From the NCBI GenBank assembly GCA_951640195.1, contig OX621168.1, positions 992,001 to 1,056,000 on the forward strand: a stretch of DNA of 64,000 nt, given 5' to 3'. Source of the DNA: Porpolomopsis calyptriformis. Taxonomy: Eukaryota > Basidiomycota > Agaricomycetes > Agaricales > Hygrophoraceae. The position numbers and the translations under genes were made by a program. Positions 1 through 9,992 of this stretch are shown here, in pieces. The notes under the pieces are model-generated. The model was not told where the DNA came from, searched no databases, and saw only the letters and a program-made list of their open reading frames with translations. Position 1 is the stretch's first letter; each line of letters opens with the position of its first letter.

Positions 1-1131
1 CTGTTTGAATTGAGTCTTCATACGTCTTCACAATTTCCTTGGCATGTTGTAAAATGTTTGATCGATCTTCCTAAGTAGCTTCTTTGATTAGATAGCCTTT
101 CTATTTGACCAAGTATTTTCATCATCGTTTAGCTCCAGAATGTTGCAATATGGATTCGACCTCATATTCTTCTTTGTTTTTGATTAGATCAGGAGGAGGT
201 TGTGATGTGTCAATGACATTGGGGTGGAGCGATTTATTTCTGACGTTGGGTCTTAGGAGTGAAACATGAAAGACTGGGTGTAGTCTCCATGTTCTGGGGA
301 TGTTGATCAGATAAGCAAGGTCTGATATCTTCTTCAGAACCTTGAATGGTCTGGTCCATCGATTGTCGAGTTTCTTCAAGGGTCATGTTATCTTGATGTT
401 CTTAGTGTCCAACTAAACTAGGTCTCCTTCTTCGTAGGAGGGTGAGAGTTTCCATTTGCAATCAGCATATTTCTTCATCGATTCCATTGTCTTCAGTAAA
501 GATCATTTAGCATTTTGCTGTGCACATGTAAGTTGTTTGTGGAAGGTATTGGCTGCTGGCACATTGCTTTGATCTGGGGGAGGTGGGGATAATGTCTGTA
601 TCCTATATAGAATGGTGATTGTGAAGTTGCAGAGTGTTGTTGGTTATTGTAGGCAAATTCCACAGAAGCAAGCCATTCTGACTAGTCATCCTGCATAAAG
701 TTAGTGTAGAAATGTAGATAAACTTCGAGTTTCTGATTGGTATGTTCCGTTTGACTATCTGTTTGGGGATGGTATGCAGTAGAGAGACCAGAGATGATTC
801 CTAAGGAGTTGTTGAGGGCTTCTGTGAATTTTGACACAAATTGCACTCCACAATCAGATATAACCTTTTGGGGCCATCCATGATGTTTCCAGATGTGATT
901 CCGAAAGAGTTTCACAGTGCTTTCTGATGAGAGATTGGAAGTTGTTGGAATGAAATGAGCTCATTTAGTGAAGCGATTGACAATAGCTATTACAGCATCG
1001 TAGCCTTGTGACTTGGGGAGTTTGATAATAAGATCGATGGTAATCTCTTTCCATGGTTCTGTGGAAGGGGGTATGGGTTGGAGCAATCCTGACAGTTTCG
1101 AAGGGAAGTTCTTGTTTTGTTGACAAGCTGG
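1..1131 (-). pseudogene. Element B pol, C-terminal part: integrase core and chromodomain
   Basis: Read on the minus strand from 1,131 downward, the sequence gives the end of the integrase zinc-binding segment (CPACQQNK-like), then the integrase core. About 915-682 reads W-K-H-H-G-W-P-Q-K-V-I-S-D-C-G and S-T-A-Y-H-P-Q-T-D. A linker with HPVFHVS follows (379-200). Positions ~190-1 encode a chromodomain with KYLVK, KGYL and ILQHAKEIVKTYEDS. Chromodomains on gypsy integrases steer insertion to heterochromatin. Several TAG/TGA codons interrupt the frame, for example at the tryptophan of KYLVKWKGY. The upstream part continues at 7,608-9,992 after the inserted elements. Confidence 0.88.
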
Positions 1132-1136
1132 GCAGG

Positions 1137-1184
1137 TGTAACAGATATTACTGTTACAGTGTGTACATTAGGGATGTAGTCCTT
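1137..1184 (+). repeat. 212-bp solo LTR, first part
   Basis: The sequence starts TGTAACAGAT directly after GCAGG (1,132-1,136). It is cut after 48 bp by element A and resumes at 7,434. The rejoined sequence ends CTCTTACA, followed again by GCAGG (7,603-7,607). A relative lies at 52,398-52,609 in opposite orientation, where a purine tract abuts its TG end. The TG...CA ends, the 5-bp duplication and the relative identify it as a solo LTR. Confidence 0.9.
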
Positions 1185-1582
1185 TGTCACGGTTGTAATT
1201 TTCTTCATTTTCTTTATCTTATCGTATGCAAACCTATCTCTTATCTTGGGATTCCCCCCACTTGTTACCGGGATTCCCCATTATCCTTCTCCAGGATTCC
1301 CCACTACTTTACCTATATGCGGACACCTTTCATTTCTGTTCTTGTTTCAACCCCTTTATGATTCGTCATCGATCACGATGACTCATTCTTATCTCTACCT
1401 CATGTTATGTCGCACTGACTCACACAGATAAGTAGTCAGTATATAAGGAGTACCTCTTGTATGTATCAGACCTTAAGTCTGATTCCTCGTTAGCCTACTC
1501 ATAACAAGGACTTGGAACCATACCTTATATCTGGGACAGAACATCCGAAGTAAAACGCGTTCCGAACAACCGGTTTATAACA
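1185..1582 (+). repeat. Element A 5' LTR
   Basis: The 398-bp LTR starts TGTCACGG and ends TTATAACA. It carries three GGATTCCCC-type motifs at about 1,249-1,300, a TATATAA box at 1,440-1,446, and the presumed transcript start near 1,475. Its pair is at 7,036-7,433. Confidence 0.95.
1440..1485 (+). promoter_or_regulatory. Element A core promoter and self-primer segment
   Basis: TATATAA lies at 1,440-1,446. The 11-mer AAGTCTGATTC lies 35 nt downstream at 1,475-1,485, about where transcription should begin. It is the exact reverse complement of GAATCAGACTT at 1,584-1,594 just past the LTR. In Tf1/sushi elements the first 11 nt of the RNA fold onto the PBS and prime reverse transcription. The start site itself is inferred from TATA spacing. 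Confidence 0.75.
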
Positions 1583-1583
1583 A

Positions 1584-1594
1584 GAATCAGACTT
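1584..1594 (+). other. Element A primer-binding site (self-priming)
   Basis: GAATCAGACTT begins one base after the LTR and is perfectly complementary to LTR positions 1,475-1,485. The same 11-mer with the same 1-nt gap occurs in element B (11,568-11,578, minus) and element C (50,936-50,946, minus). Confidence 0.8.
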
Positions 1595-2024
1595 CCTTCT
1601 GGTTCTCTCCCACTTGCTTATCCAAACATCCTCATCACTGTGATCATCGACATCACCTCTTTGTCTCTTACCCACTTCCATCCTGGCTTCTACTGACAAC
1701 TCAGACGTTGAAGAACAATATGAAGATCCTCTCTCAAGATTGACTTTTTCAGCTACAATTTGAGATCAAGAACCATCCTTTTCAACAGCTCTCGAAGAAA
1801 CATTAGCTACTCCCACTCCTGCTCCTGCCCCCCTAGGACTGCGGACTCGATCGAGAACAAGAGGACTCTTCTCTTCATCTTCAGCCCCAGCAACAAGACC
1901 AGTTCATCAACGAACTGCCACTCCCCTAGGACGATACGGTTCTCTCTACTCCCAACTTTCTTCTGCAACATCTACACCAACACCAACAGCTCCAACAACC
2001 CCACAACAGCCGACATCTACCAAC
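1595..2024 (+). other. Element A leader (5' untranslated region)
   Basis: About 430 bp between PBS and gag. It is C/T-rich and low in complexity, ending in CAACA-rich repeats. The ORFs crossing it have no recognisable features, and I regard it as untranslated. Confidence 0.6.
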
Positions 2025-3185
2025 ATGTCAGGAACGTCCACCAATGCCCCCACTAACCCCCCTACCATTGACATTACGACCTTGATGGCTACTGTTCGCC
2101 AACTCGAACAAACCATCACCCAACAACAACAGCTGATCACTCAGCTCCAACAACAACAACAGCCTCAACCTCCTCAACCCCCTCAACCACCCCAACAACC
2201 TCCCTTGCCTCAACAACCCGCTCCCCCCTCCATCAAGATTGCCAAACCTGATGAATACGACGGGTCTGCGGCCAAATGTCTCAACTTCATCCAGGCTTGT
2301 CGTCTAGTCCTTGACGACAGTCAATGGTCTGACAGACAGAAAATCACTTATGTCTTGTCATTTATGAAGATTGGTGTCGCCCAATCATGGGCTCGACAGC
2401 AGACCCAAGAATTCAAATGTGTGCAATGGGTAGGAGCCGACTATGAGGATTTCATGGAGGAGCTCGAGGAATGTTTTGGAGATGTTGATGCGAGAGCGAC
2501 AGCACAGGTCAAAATTCAAAAGGTAACTCAAGGACTTTCCACAGTGGACAATTATAACATACGATTCGGAGCTCTCGCAGATGAAACTGGATTTAACGAT
2601 AACGCGCTCAAAGTTTTCTACCGGAATGGCCTCAATCCTGGAATTCTCGAAAAAATCTATGCTCTTGATCCCATCCCCGCCACCCTCAATGCTTGGAAAT
2701 GAAAAGCTTCCATCTTTGATCGACAACATCTCGAACTCGCACTTGAGCGTCATGCCACTCCCCGGAGTAACTACTATGCTCCCAGGGAGACCGTGGCTCG
2801 AACGACAACCCAAACTCCCTCCTCTGCTCCTGTCAAACAGGAGACAACTTCCTCATCATCAATATCGCGCGTTCCGCGAGGCAACTGCTATCGCTGTGGA
2901 GAGCCAGGTCATTGGGTGAACAAGTGTCCAAATTCCCCTCTCCCCTCTTCTTCGACAGCGCGCCTACCAAGTAGTGCCCCTGCCAGACAACGACAAGGAA
3001 GACCAACCACAGGGCGAGGTCGAGGACGGAACATTCGAGGTATCGAGATGGAACGGGTCGACGAGGTGGTTTCCCCAGCTACTACGGAGGAAACTATTCG
3101 AGTGGTGGACAACTGCGGGATCGATCGCTGGCCGAAGGAGAGAAAAGCTCAGCTCATCAAGGAACTGAAAGAACAGGGTTTTTAG
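2025..3185 (+). pseudogene. Element A gag, one internal stop
   Basis: The reading frame runs from ATG at 2,025 to TAG at 3,183-3,185, about 386 codons, broken by TGA at 2,700-2,702 in a position where CGA (Arg) fits. The N-terminus has a coiled-coil-like segment and Q/P-rich runs (residues ~25-70). The retrotransposon gag core follows (KPDEYDGSAAKCLNFIQAC at about 75-93). The C-terminus has a CCHC zinc knuckle, CYRCGEPGHWVNKC, encoded near 2,888-2,930, and an R/G-rich tail. Gag forms the particle and binds RNA. The stop codon sits directly on a -1 slippery heptamer. The open frame resumes right after the TGA, so decay is light. Confidence 0.92.
3176..3182 (+). promoter_or_regulatory. Predicted -1 ribosomal frameshift site, gag to pol
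   Basis: G GGT TTT immediately precedes the gag stop TAG. In the gag frame it has the X_XXY_YYZ layout. Slipping back one base continues through GSPNALPTVTDVSTQ into the protease frame. The same heptamer and position are kept in elements B (10,002-9,996) and C (49,394-49,388), where the stop is TAA and TGA respectively. Confidence 0.75.
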
Positions 3186-6100
3186 GGAGTCCAAATGCTT
3201 TGCCTACCGTTACAGATGTATCTACTCAAGAATGTACCACCACTCCATGTAATCTATTTTGAATTCTTGGTACTCTTGAAGAAGGCAATCTTGGACTCAT
3301 TTTGGATGTTTGGATTGAAGCTACCGACACTGGTCGACGTGTTCCGGCCACTACTCTGGTTGATAGTGGAGCCTCTGGAAATTTTGTGGACGAATCCTTC
3401 GCAACTCACCACAATTTTACTCTAACACGATTGGAAACCCCAATCCCCATACGGAATGCCGATGGATCTGAAAACCGAGGTGGACCCATCGAGAACGATA
3501 TTGATATTTGGTTAGAGGCTCCTGGAGGACACAATGAATGGATCCGATTGGAAGTGACCGATCTCGGATCTAAGATGGATATTATCCTCGGCTTCCTGTG
3601 GCTCAAAAAGCACAACCCCAATATCGATTGGAAAGAGGCAACACTGGCTCTGGATAGCAAAGATTTCCCTCTACCACGATGGATAGTGAACGATGCGGAG
3701 TCACTGGGAATGGAATCGGTCACGCTGGCCATGAATCGACGCGTATCGAAGTCGGATGAATCCCGAGCCAGCACGGTGGAAGAAGATATGCGAAAGTTTG
3801 TACCAGAGGTATACTGGAAAGACTACTCTAGTGTCTTTGCCAAAGAATCCTTCGACTGCCTTCCACCGCATTCAGAGTTCGACCATGCCATAGAACTAGA
3901 CGAAACTTTCAGACCAGTCAAAGGTGCAAAATACGCAATATCCCCTCTTGAGATGGATCACTTACACAAGTTCATCGACGAGAACTTATCTACTGGACGA
4001 ATACGAACTTCTAAGTCGAAACAAGTCTCTCCATTCTTCTTTGGAAAGAAAGCCGAAGAAGTAAATGCTAAAGGTAAGAACACTGGTTTACGCCCTATCG
4101 AAGATTACCGCTACCTCAATGAACACACGGTTCCTGACCACTACCCCCTTCCCCTCCTTCATCAAATACTCCAACGACCTAAACTCCTAACAGCGTCTCT
4201 GTTCACGGTCATGGATATCCGATGGGGATTCAACAACGTCAGGATCAAGGAAGGCGATGAATGGAAAGCTGCTTTCATTACTGAAGCAGGCGCCTTCGAG
4301 CCCACCGTCATGTTCTTTGGTTTGCGGAACTCACCAGCCACCTTCCAACGGATGATCGACACAAGATTCAAAGAAGTCCTAGACTCTGGAAATGTTTTCA
4401 TTTATATTGATGACGTGCTTGTTTGTGGAGATGATTTACAGGAATTGCAACGCTGGACCTTCAGAACTCTAGATATCATGAAGAAACATGGACTCTCATG
4501 TAAACCTGTCAAATGCCAGTTCGAGAAGGAAGAAGTCATTTATCTCGGAGTCGTCCTATCCAAAGGACGAATCACCACCAATCTGAAGAAAGTCGATGCT
4601 ATCATGTCTTGGCCTATTCCAGAAACGGTGAAACAGCTCCAATCCTTCTTGGGCAGTGTGAACTTTTGGTGAAGATATATCAAGAGTTTCTCCAAAGTCG
4701 CTACCCCTCTCTATGAACTCTTGCACAATGAAACTGTGTGGGAATGGACTCCTCGGAGACAAGAAGCCTTTGACAACATCAAATCCCTTTTGACGAACAC
4801 GCCCGTTCTTCATATTCCTGATCGCGATCTCCCTTATTGCTTAGAAACCGACACCTCTATCATTGGAATCGCAGGAATACTCTCCCAACTTCACGACGGA
4901 CACTGGAAACCTGTTGGTTATCATTCAAGATCTACCTTCCCTGCCGAAAAGAACTACCCTACCCACGATCTAGAGCTCCTGGCGATCATTGATTCCTTTA
5001 AACAATGGCATCATCTTCTCGAAGGAGTGAGACATGATATTCTCATCAGGATGGACAGTTTGGCTTTACGATACTTTTCCAAGAATCTTCGCCTATCGAA
5101 CCGCCAGACTCGTTGGTCTGAATATCTGTCCAGATTCGGGTTCAAGATTGAATACGTTCCAGGAAGGAAGAACAAGGCCGACGGCTTGTCCAGACGCCTG
5201 GATTACTTGCCCAGCGTCAAAGCCGACGTGGAGAACGAAGTTCTGATAGCACGCGATCGATGGATAAATTCAATTGTCAAGTTGTCGAATTCGAGCCTTC
5301 TCTCTAGATTACGCTTCAAAATCCCACTCCCACAGAAGATCCAAGATAAACTCGAGGATGCCTCACTCGCTTGGACCCAAGCTGATGGGCTTATACGCAA
5401 GGTTGAAGGTCAAATAGTGGTGCCGGAGGAAGTATCTCTGCGCACAGACATTATACGACTGTCCCACACCTACCCCCATGCTGGCCACCCTGGCATTGAG
5501 AAGACGAAGGAACTCATCCTTTATAACTTTATTTGGGATGGTGCCCCACAAGACATCACCAACTACATTCGATCCTGCCCCGCTTGTCAACAAAACAAGA
5601 ACTTCCCCTCGAAGCCGTCAGGACTACTCCAACCCATACCCCCCTCTACAGAACCATGGAAGGAAATCACCGTCGATCTCATCGTCGAACTCCCCAAGTC
5701 ACAAGGCTATGATGCTGTGATGGTCATTGTCGATCGCTTCACTAAATGTGCTCACTTCATTCCGACAACTTCCAATCTTTCATCAGAAGGTGCTGCAAAA
5801 CTCTTTCAGAATCACGTCTGGAAACATCATGGATGGCCCCAAAAGGTTATATCCGATCGTGGAGTGCAATTTGTGTCCAAATTCACAGAAGCTCTCAATA
5901 ACTCCTTGGGAATCATCTCCGGTCTCTCCACTGCATATCATCCTCAAACAGATGGTCAAACGGAATGTACCAATCAAGAACTCAAAGTTTACTTGCGTTT
6001 CTATACCAACTTCATGCAGGACGACTGGTCGGAATGGCTCGCTTCTGCAGAATTCGCCTACAACAATTGACAACACTCTGCTACTTCACAATCACTGTTC

Positions 6101-6277
6101 TATATGGAATACGGACGTCATCCTCACCTTCCCACAGCAATTCCAGATCAAAGCAACGTGCCCGCAGCAAATACCTTTCACGAACGTCTCACACGCGCAC
6201 AGCAAAACGCCGAACAATCCCTATTAAAGACCACTGAGCCAAAACATTGCAACAACTCTATCATGCCCGCTACATGA
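3183..6277 (+). pseudogene. Element A pol: protease, RT, RNase H, integrase (truncated)
   Basis: Pol lies in the -1 frame relative to gag. In order: aspartic protease (LVDSGASG, ~3,357); reverse transcriptase (FIYIDDV with catalytic YIDD, ~4,400); RNase H (CLETDTS, ~4,838); integrase zinc domain (HTYPHAGHPG...CPACQQNK, 5,467-5,600); integrase core (VDLIVELP, VISDRGVQF and the YHPQTDGQTE motif, 5,650-6,067). Stops occur at 3,260-3,262, 4,670-4,672 (NFW*RYIK; Arg in element B) and 6,068-6,070. Translation after 6,070 continues past AEQSLLKTTE and ends at 6,277, next to a deletion that removed the C-terminal integrase part and the chromodomain present in B, C and H. It replicates the element through cDNA and integrates it. 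Confidence 0.93.
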
Positions 6278-6299
6278 TCCACATGATCCCCCTCCCCTC

Positions 6300-7000
6300 A
6301 AGTCGCCATCTGGCATTCTGGATGAATCCCCTTGTCGGCTGCCCGCTCTCCTACCCCCGGTCCCTCCACCTCTACCTCCTCCACTCAACAATTACGTCGA
6401 CATGCTCGCGCTCGCGCTGAAGATTTCTTTACTGTTCAAACCCCTCCCCCCGAAGACCCTGCTATCACCATCTCCCGCCTCACAGTTCACAGCAACAGCG
6501 TTAGCAACTGGAATTGTGAACTTCATCAAGAACGCAAGGTTTTGCAAGCCGAGCTCAAAGCGTCGGAGAGAAGTGCCTTATTTTGGAAGAATCATTGGGA
6601 TCAAAGTGAGTTGAAAGTTTGGGAACTCCAACGCCAGAAGAGACGAATGTGGGTTGACTGCTACGATGTCACCACCCGCGCCATCATCGCCAAACTTGTA
6701 GAAGAAAGTCATCGGTCTGAACAGCTCACCAGGGAAGATTTCCTCCAAGCCCAACGAGACCTTGCGACGACAGAGACTTTAATCGAGTACGGGGAAACAG
6801 TCGAATACCCCATCAACATCGACCTAGAGTACCCAATCGACAATGACGACGTCGCAACAATCCGAGCCCCCTCCCCTGTCGAAGCAACTTCGGAAGCCGA
6901 ACTCATCGCTTCCCCCTCAGTGGCCGTCGAGGCCCCTGCCACCGAGGAAATCCCAACTCAGGCCTTGGGAGACGAGACGACCGACACCGCCCAAATTTGA
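6300..7000 (+). pseudogene. Element A extra ORF (ORF3), N-terminus deleted
   Basis: About 225 codons, open from ~6,326 to TGA near 7,000, with no ATG at its start; the 5' end was lost with the chromodomain deletion. The protein has an S/T/P-rich start (PTPGPSTSTSS), a middle rich in K/E/Q/W (ELHQERKVLQAELKASERS, likely coiled coil) and an acidic C-terminus. Homologous ORFs occupy the same place, between pol and the 3' LTR, in C (45,200-45,780) and H (55,997-56,710), so it belongs to the family. I recognise no known domain. How it is expressed is unknown; it might be reached by a spliced or internal transcript. Confidence 0.8.
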
Positions 7001-7035
7001 AATTTGGGACGAATTTCCTTAAAAGCCGAGGTGTA

Positions 7036-7433
7036 TGTCACGGTCGTAATTTTCTTCATTTTCTTTATCTTATCGTATGCAAACCTATCTCTTATCTTGG
7101 GATTCCCCCCACTTGTTACCGGGATTCCCCATTATCCTTCTCCAGGATTCCCCACTACTTTACCTATATGCGGACACCTTTCATTTCCATTCTTGTTTCA
7201 ACCCCTTTATGATTCGTTATCGATCACGATGACTCATTCTTATCTCTACCTCATATTATGTTGCACTGACTCACACAGATAAGTAGTCAGTATATAAGGA
7301 GTACCTCTTGTACGTATCAGACCTTAAGTCTGATTCCTCGTTAGCCTACTCATAACAAGGACTTGGAACCATACCTTATATCTGGGACAGAACATCCGAA
7401 GTAAAACGCGTTCCGAACAACCGGTTTATAACA
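7036..7433 (+). repeat. Element A 3' LTR
   Basis: 398 bp, TGTCACGG...TTATAACA, followed by TSD TCCTT. It is preceded by a short purine-rich tract (GCCGAGGTGTA). It differs from the 5' LTR by about seven transitions. Confidence 0.95.
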
Positions 7434-7602
7434 TCCTTATGTATTGGTGTTTGTACCAGAGAGCAGTATATAGGCAGTATTTACCCTTATTTAGGTAGTT
7501 CTTTTTATATCTTGCCACCGCTTGTACCAGGGTTACACATATCCAATAGATATTGGTTGTATCCAGCTGGTTGTGAGCACTGCAAGATCAGGAACTCTTA
7601 CA
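7434..7602 (+). repeat. 212-bp solo LTR, second part
   Basis: This continues the LTR begun at 1,137. It starts with the duplicated TCCTT of element A and ends CTTACA before GCAGG. Nothing else is seen in this stretch. Confidence 0.9.
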
Positions 7603-7607
7603 GCAGG

Positions 7608-9992
7608 ATTGAATGTAATTGGTAATGTCTTGTGGGGCACCATCCCAAGTAAAGTTATGAAGGATGAGTTCCTTCATCTTCTCAATGCCAGGATAGCCAG
7701 CATAGGGGTAGGTGTGGGACAGTTGTATAACGTCTGTGCACAGAGATACTTCCTCTGGCACTACTATTCAACCTTCAACATTGTGTACAAGCCCATCTGC
7801 TTGGGTCCAAGTGAGAGAGGCATCCTCAAGTTTATCTTGGATCTTCTGTGGAAGTGGGATTTTGAAGTGTAACCTAGAAAGAAAACTCAGATTCGACAAC
7901 TTGACAATTCAATTAATCTATTGGTCGTGTGCTATCAGAACTTTGTTCTCCACATCGGCTTTGACCCTGGGCAAGTAATCTGGGCATCTGGACAGGCCAT
8001 CAGCTTTGTTCTTCCTCCCTGGAATGTATTCAATTTTGAACCCAAATCTGGACAGATACTCAGACCAATGAGTTTGGCAATTCGACAAGCAAAGATTCTT
8101 GGAGAAATATTGTAAGGCCAAACTGTCCATTTTAATGAGAATATCATGTCTCACTTCTTCAAGGAGGTAGCACCACTATTTGAAAGAGTCAATGATCGCC
8201 AGGAGCTCCAGGTTATGGGTTAGGTAGTTCTTTTAGGCAGGGGAGGTAGATCTTGAGTGGTAGCCAACAGGTTTCCAGTGTCTATCATGAAGCTAAGAGA
8301 GTATTTCTGCAATCCCTATAATAGAGGTATCAGTCTCCAGGCAATAAGGGAGATCTCAATCAGGGATGTGAAGGATGGGCGCATTTGTTAAGAGGGATTT
8401 GATATTGTTGAAGGCTTCTTGTCTTCGGGGGGCCCATTCCCATATAGTTTCATTGTGCAAGAGTTCATAGAGAGGGGTAGCAACTTTGGAAAAACCTTTG
8501 ATGTATCTTCGCCAAAAGTTCACACTACCTAAGAAGGACTGGTGTTGTTTCACCATTTCTGGAATAGGCCAAGACATAATGGTATCAACCTTCTTTGGAT
8601 TGGTGGTGATTCATCCTTTGGATAGGACTACTCTAAGATAGATAACTTCTTCCTTCTCAAATTAGCACTTGACAGGTTTGTATGAGAGTCCATATCTCTT
8701 CATAATGTCCAGAGTTTTGAAAGTCTAGTATCGCAGTTCTTGTAAATCATCTCCACAGACAAGCACATTGTCAATATAGATAAAAATGTTTCCAGAATCT
8801 AGAACTTCTTTGAATCTTTTGTCAATCATCCATTGAAAGGTGGCTGGGGAATTCTGCAAACCAAAGAACATTATGGTGGGCTCAAAGGTGCCTGCTTCAG
8901 TGATGAATGCAGCTTTCCATTCATTACCTTCCTTGATCCTGACATTGTTGAATCCCCATCAGATATCTATGACCATAAACAAAGATGCCATTAGGAGTTT
9001 TGGTTGTTGGAGGATTTGATGAAGAAGGGGGAGGGGGTAGTGGTCAGGGACCATGTGTTCATTGAGGTAGCGATAGTCTTCAATAGGGCATAAGCCAGCG
9101 CTTTTACCTTTTGCATTCACTTCTTCAGCTTTCTTCCCACAAAAGAATGGAGAGACTTGTTTCAACTTGGAAGTTCATATTCGTCTAGTAGATATATTTT
9201 CATTGATGAACTTATATAAGTGATCAATTTCAAGAGGGGACATTGCATATTTCATGCCTTTGACTGGTTTGAAGGTTTCATCTAGTTCTATGGCATGATC
9301 GAATTCTGAATGTGGTGGAAGGCAGTTGAAGGATTCTTTGGCAAAGATGCTAGAGTAGTCTTTCCAGTATACCTCCAGTACAAACTTTCGCATATCTTCT
9401 TCCACTGTGCTGGCTCAGGATTCATCCGACTTCAATATGCATCGATTCATGGCCAGCATGACCAATTCTATTCCCAGTGACTCTGCATCACTGACTATCC
9501 ACTAATGGAGGATCTCTTTGCTATCTAGAGCCAGTGTTGCCTCTTTCCAATCAATGTTGGGATTGTGCTTTTTGAGCCATGGGAAGCTGAGGATAATATC
9601 TGTCTTAGATCTAAGATTAGTCACTTCCAATCAGATCTATTCATTGTGTCCTCCAGAAGCCTCTAACCAAATATCAATATCGTTCTCGATGGGTCCACCT
9701 TGGTTTTCAGATCCATCGGCATTCCATATGGGGATTGGGGTTTCCAATCATGTTAGAGTAAAATTGTGGCAAGTTGCGAAGGATTTGTCCATGAAATTTC
9801 CAGAGGCTCTGCTATCAACTAGAGCAGTGGCTAGAACACATCGACCAGTCTCAGTAGCTTCAATCCAAACATCCAAGATGAGTCCAAGATTGCCTTCTTC
9901 AAGAGTACTAAGAATTTGAAATAGATTGCATGGGGTGGTGATACATTCTTGAGTAGATACATCTGTAATGGCAGGCAAAACATTTGGACTTC
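7608..9992 (-). pseudogene. Element B pol: protease, RT, RNase H, start of integrase
   Basis: Minus-strand relic, N- to C-terminal from 9,992 down to 7,608, continuing at 1,131. Protease (LVDSRASGNF; Gly to Arg in DSG) is at ~9,850. RT fragments follow (PIEDYRYLNEHMVPDHYPLP, ~9,060). RNase H and the tether read VNFWRRYIKGF at ~8,510, keeping the Arg that became TGA in element A, and KIEYIPGRKNKADGLSR at ~8,020. The integrase zinc domain begins at ~7,690. TAA/TAG/TGA codons occur every 50-100 residues, mostly at positions where A has CAA, CGA or TGG. It cannot encode an active enzyme. Confidence 0.88.

Larger units (their letters stand above)
1185..7433 (+). mobile_element. Gypsy element A, complete LTR to LTR, 5-bp TSD TCCTT
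   Basis: This is a 6,249-bp LTR retrotransposon with two 398-bp LTRs (1,185-1,582 and 7,036-7,433; TGTCACGG...TTATAACA). It is flanked by TCCTT (1,180-1,184 and 7,434-7,438). The order is LTR, PBS, leader, gag, pol (protease, RT, RNase H, integrase), extra ORF, LTR. A deletion after the integrase core removed the rest of integrase, the chromodomain and the start of the extra ORF. The frames carry a few TGA stops. The LTRs differ at about 7 of 398 positions, all transitions, so this is among the youngest insertions here, but it is not autonomous as it stands. Confidence 0.95.

Noticed and set aside
1053..1431. Plus-strand ORFs across the A 5' LTR (and 6,997-7,282 across the 3' LTR)
   Set aside because: They read through LTR and flanking sequence, recur only because the LTR is repeated, and show no protein family features.
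2385..2813. 142-codon minus ORF inside element A gag
   Set aside because: Shadow of gag on the opposite strand; it has no counterpart motif and overlaps conserved gag codons.
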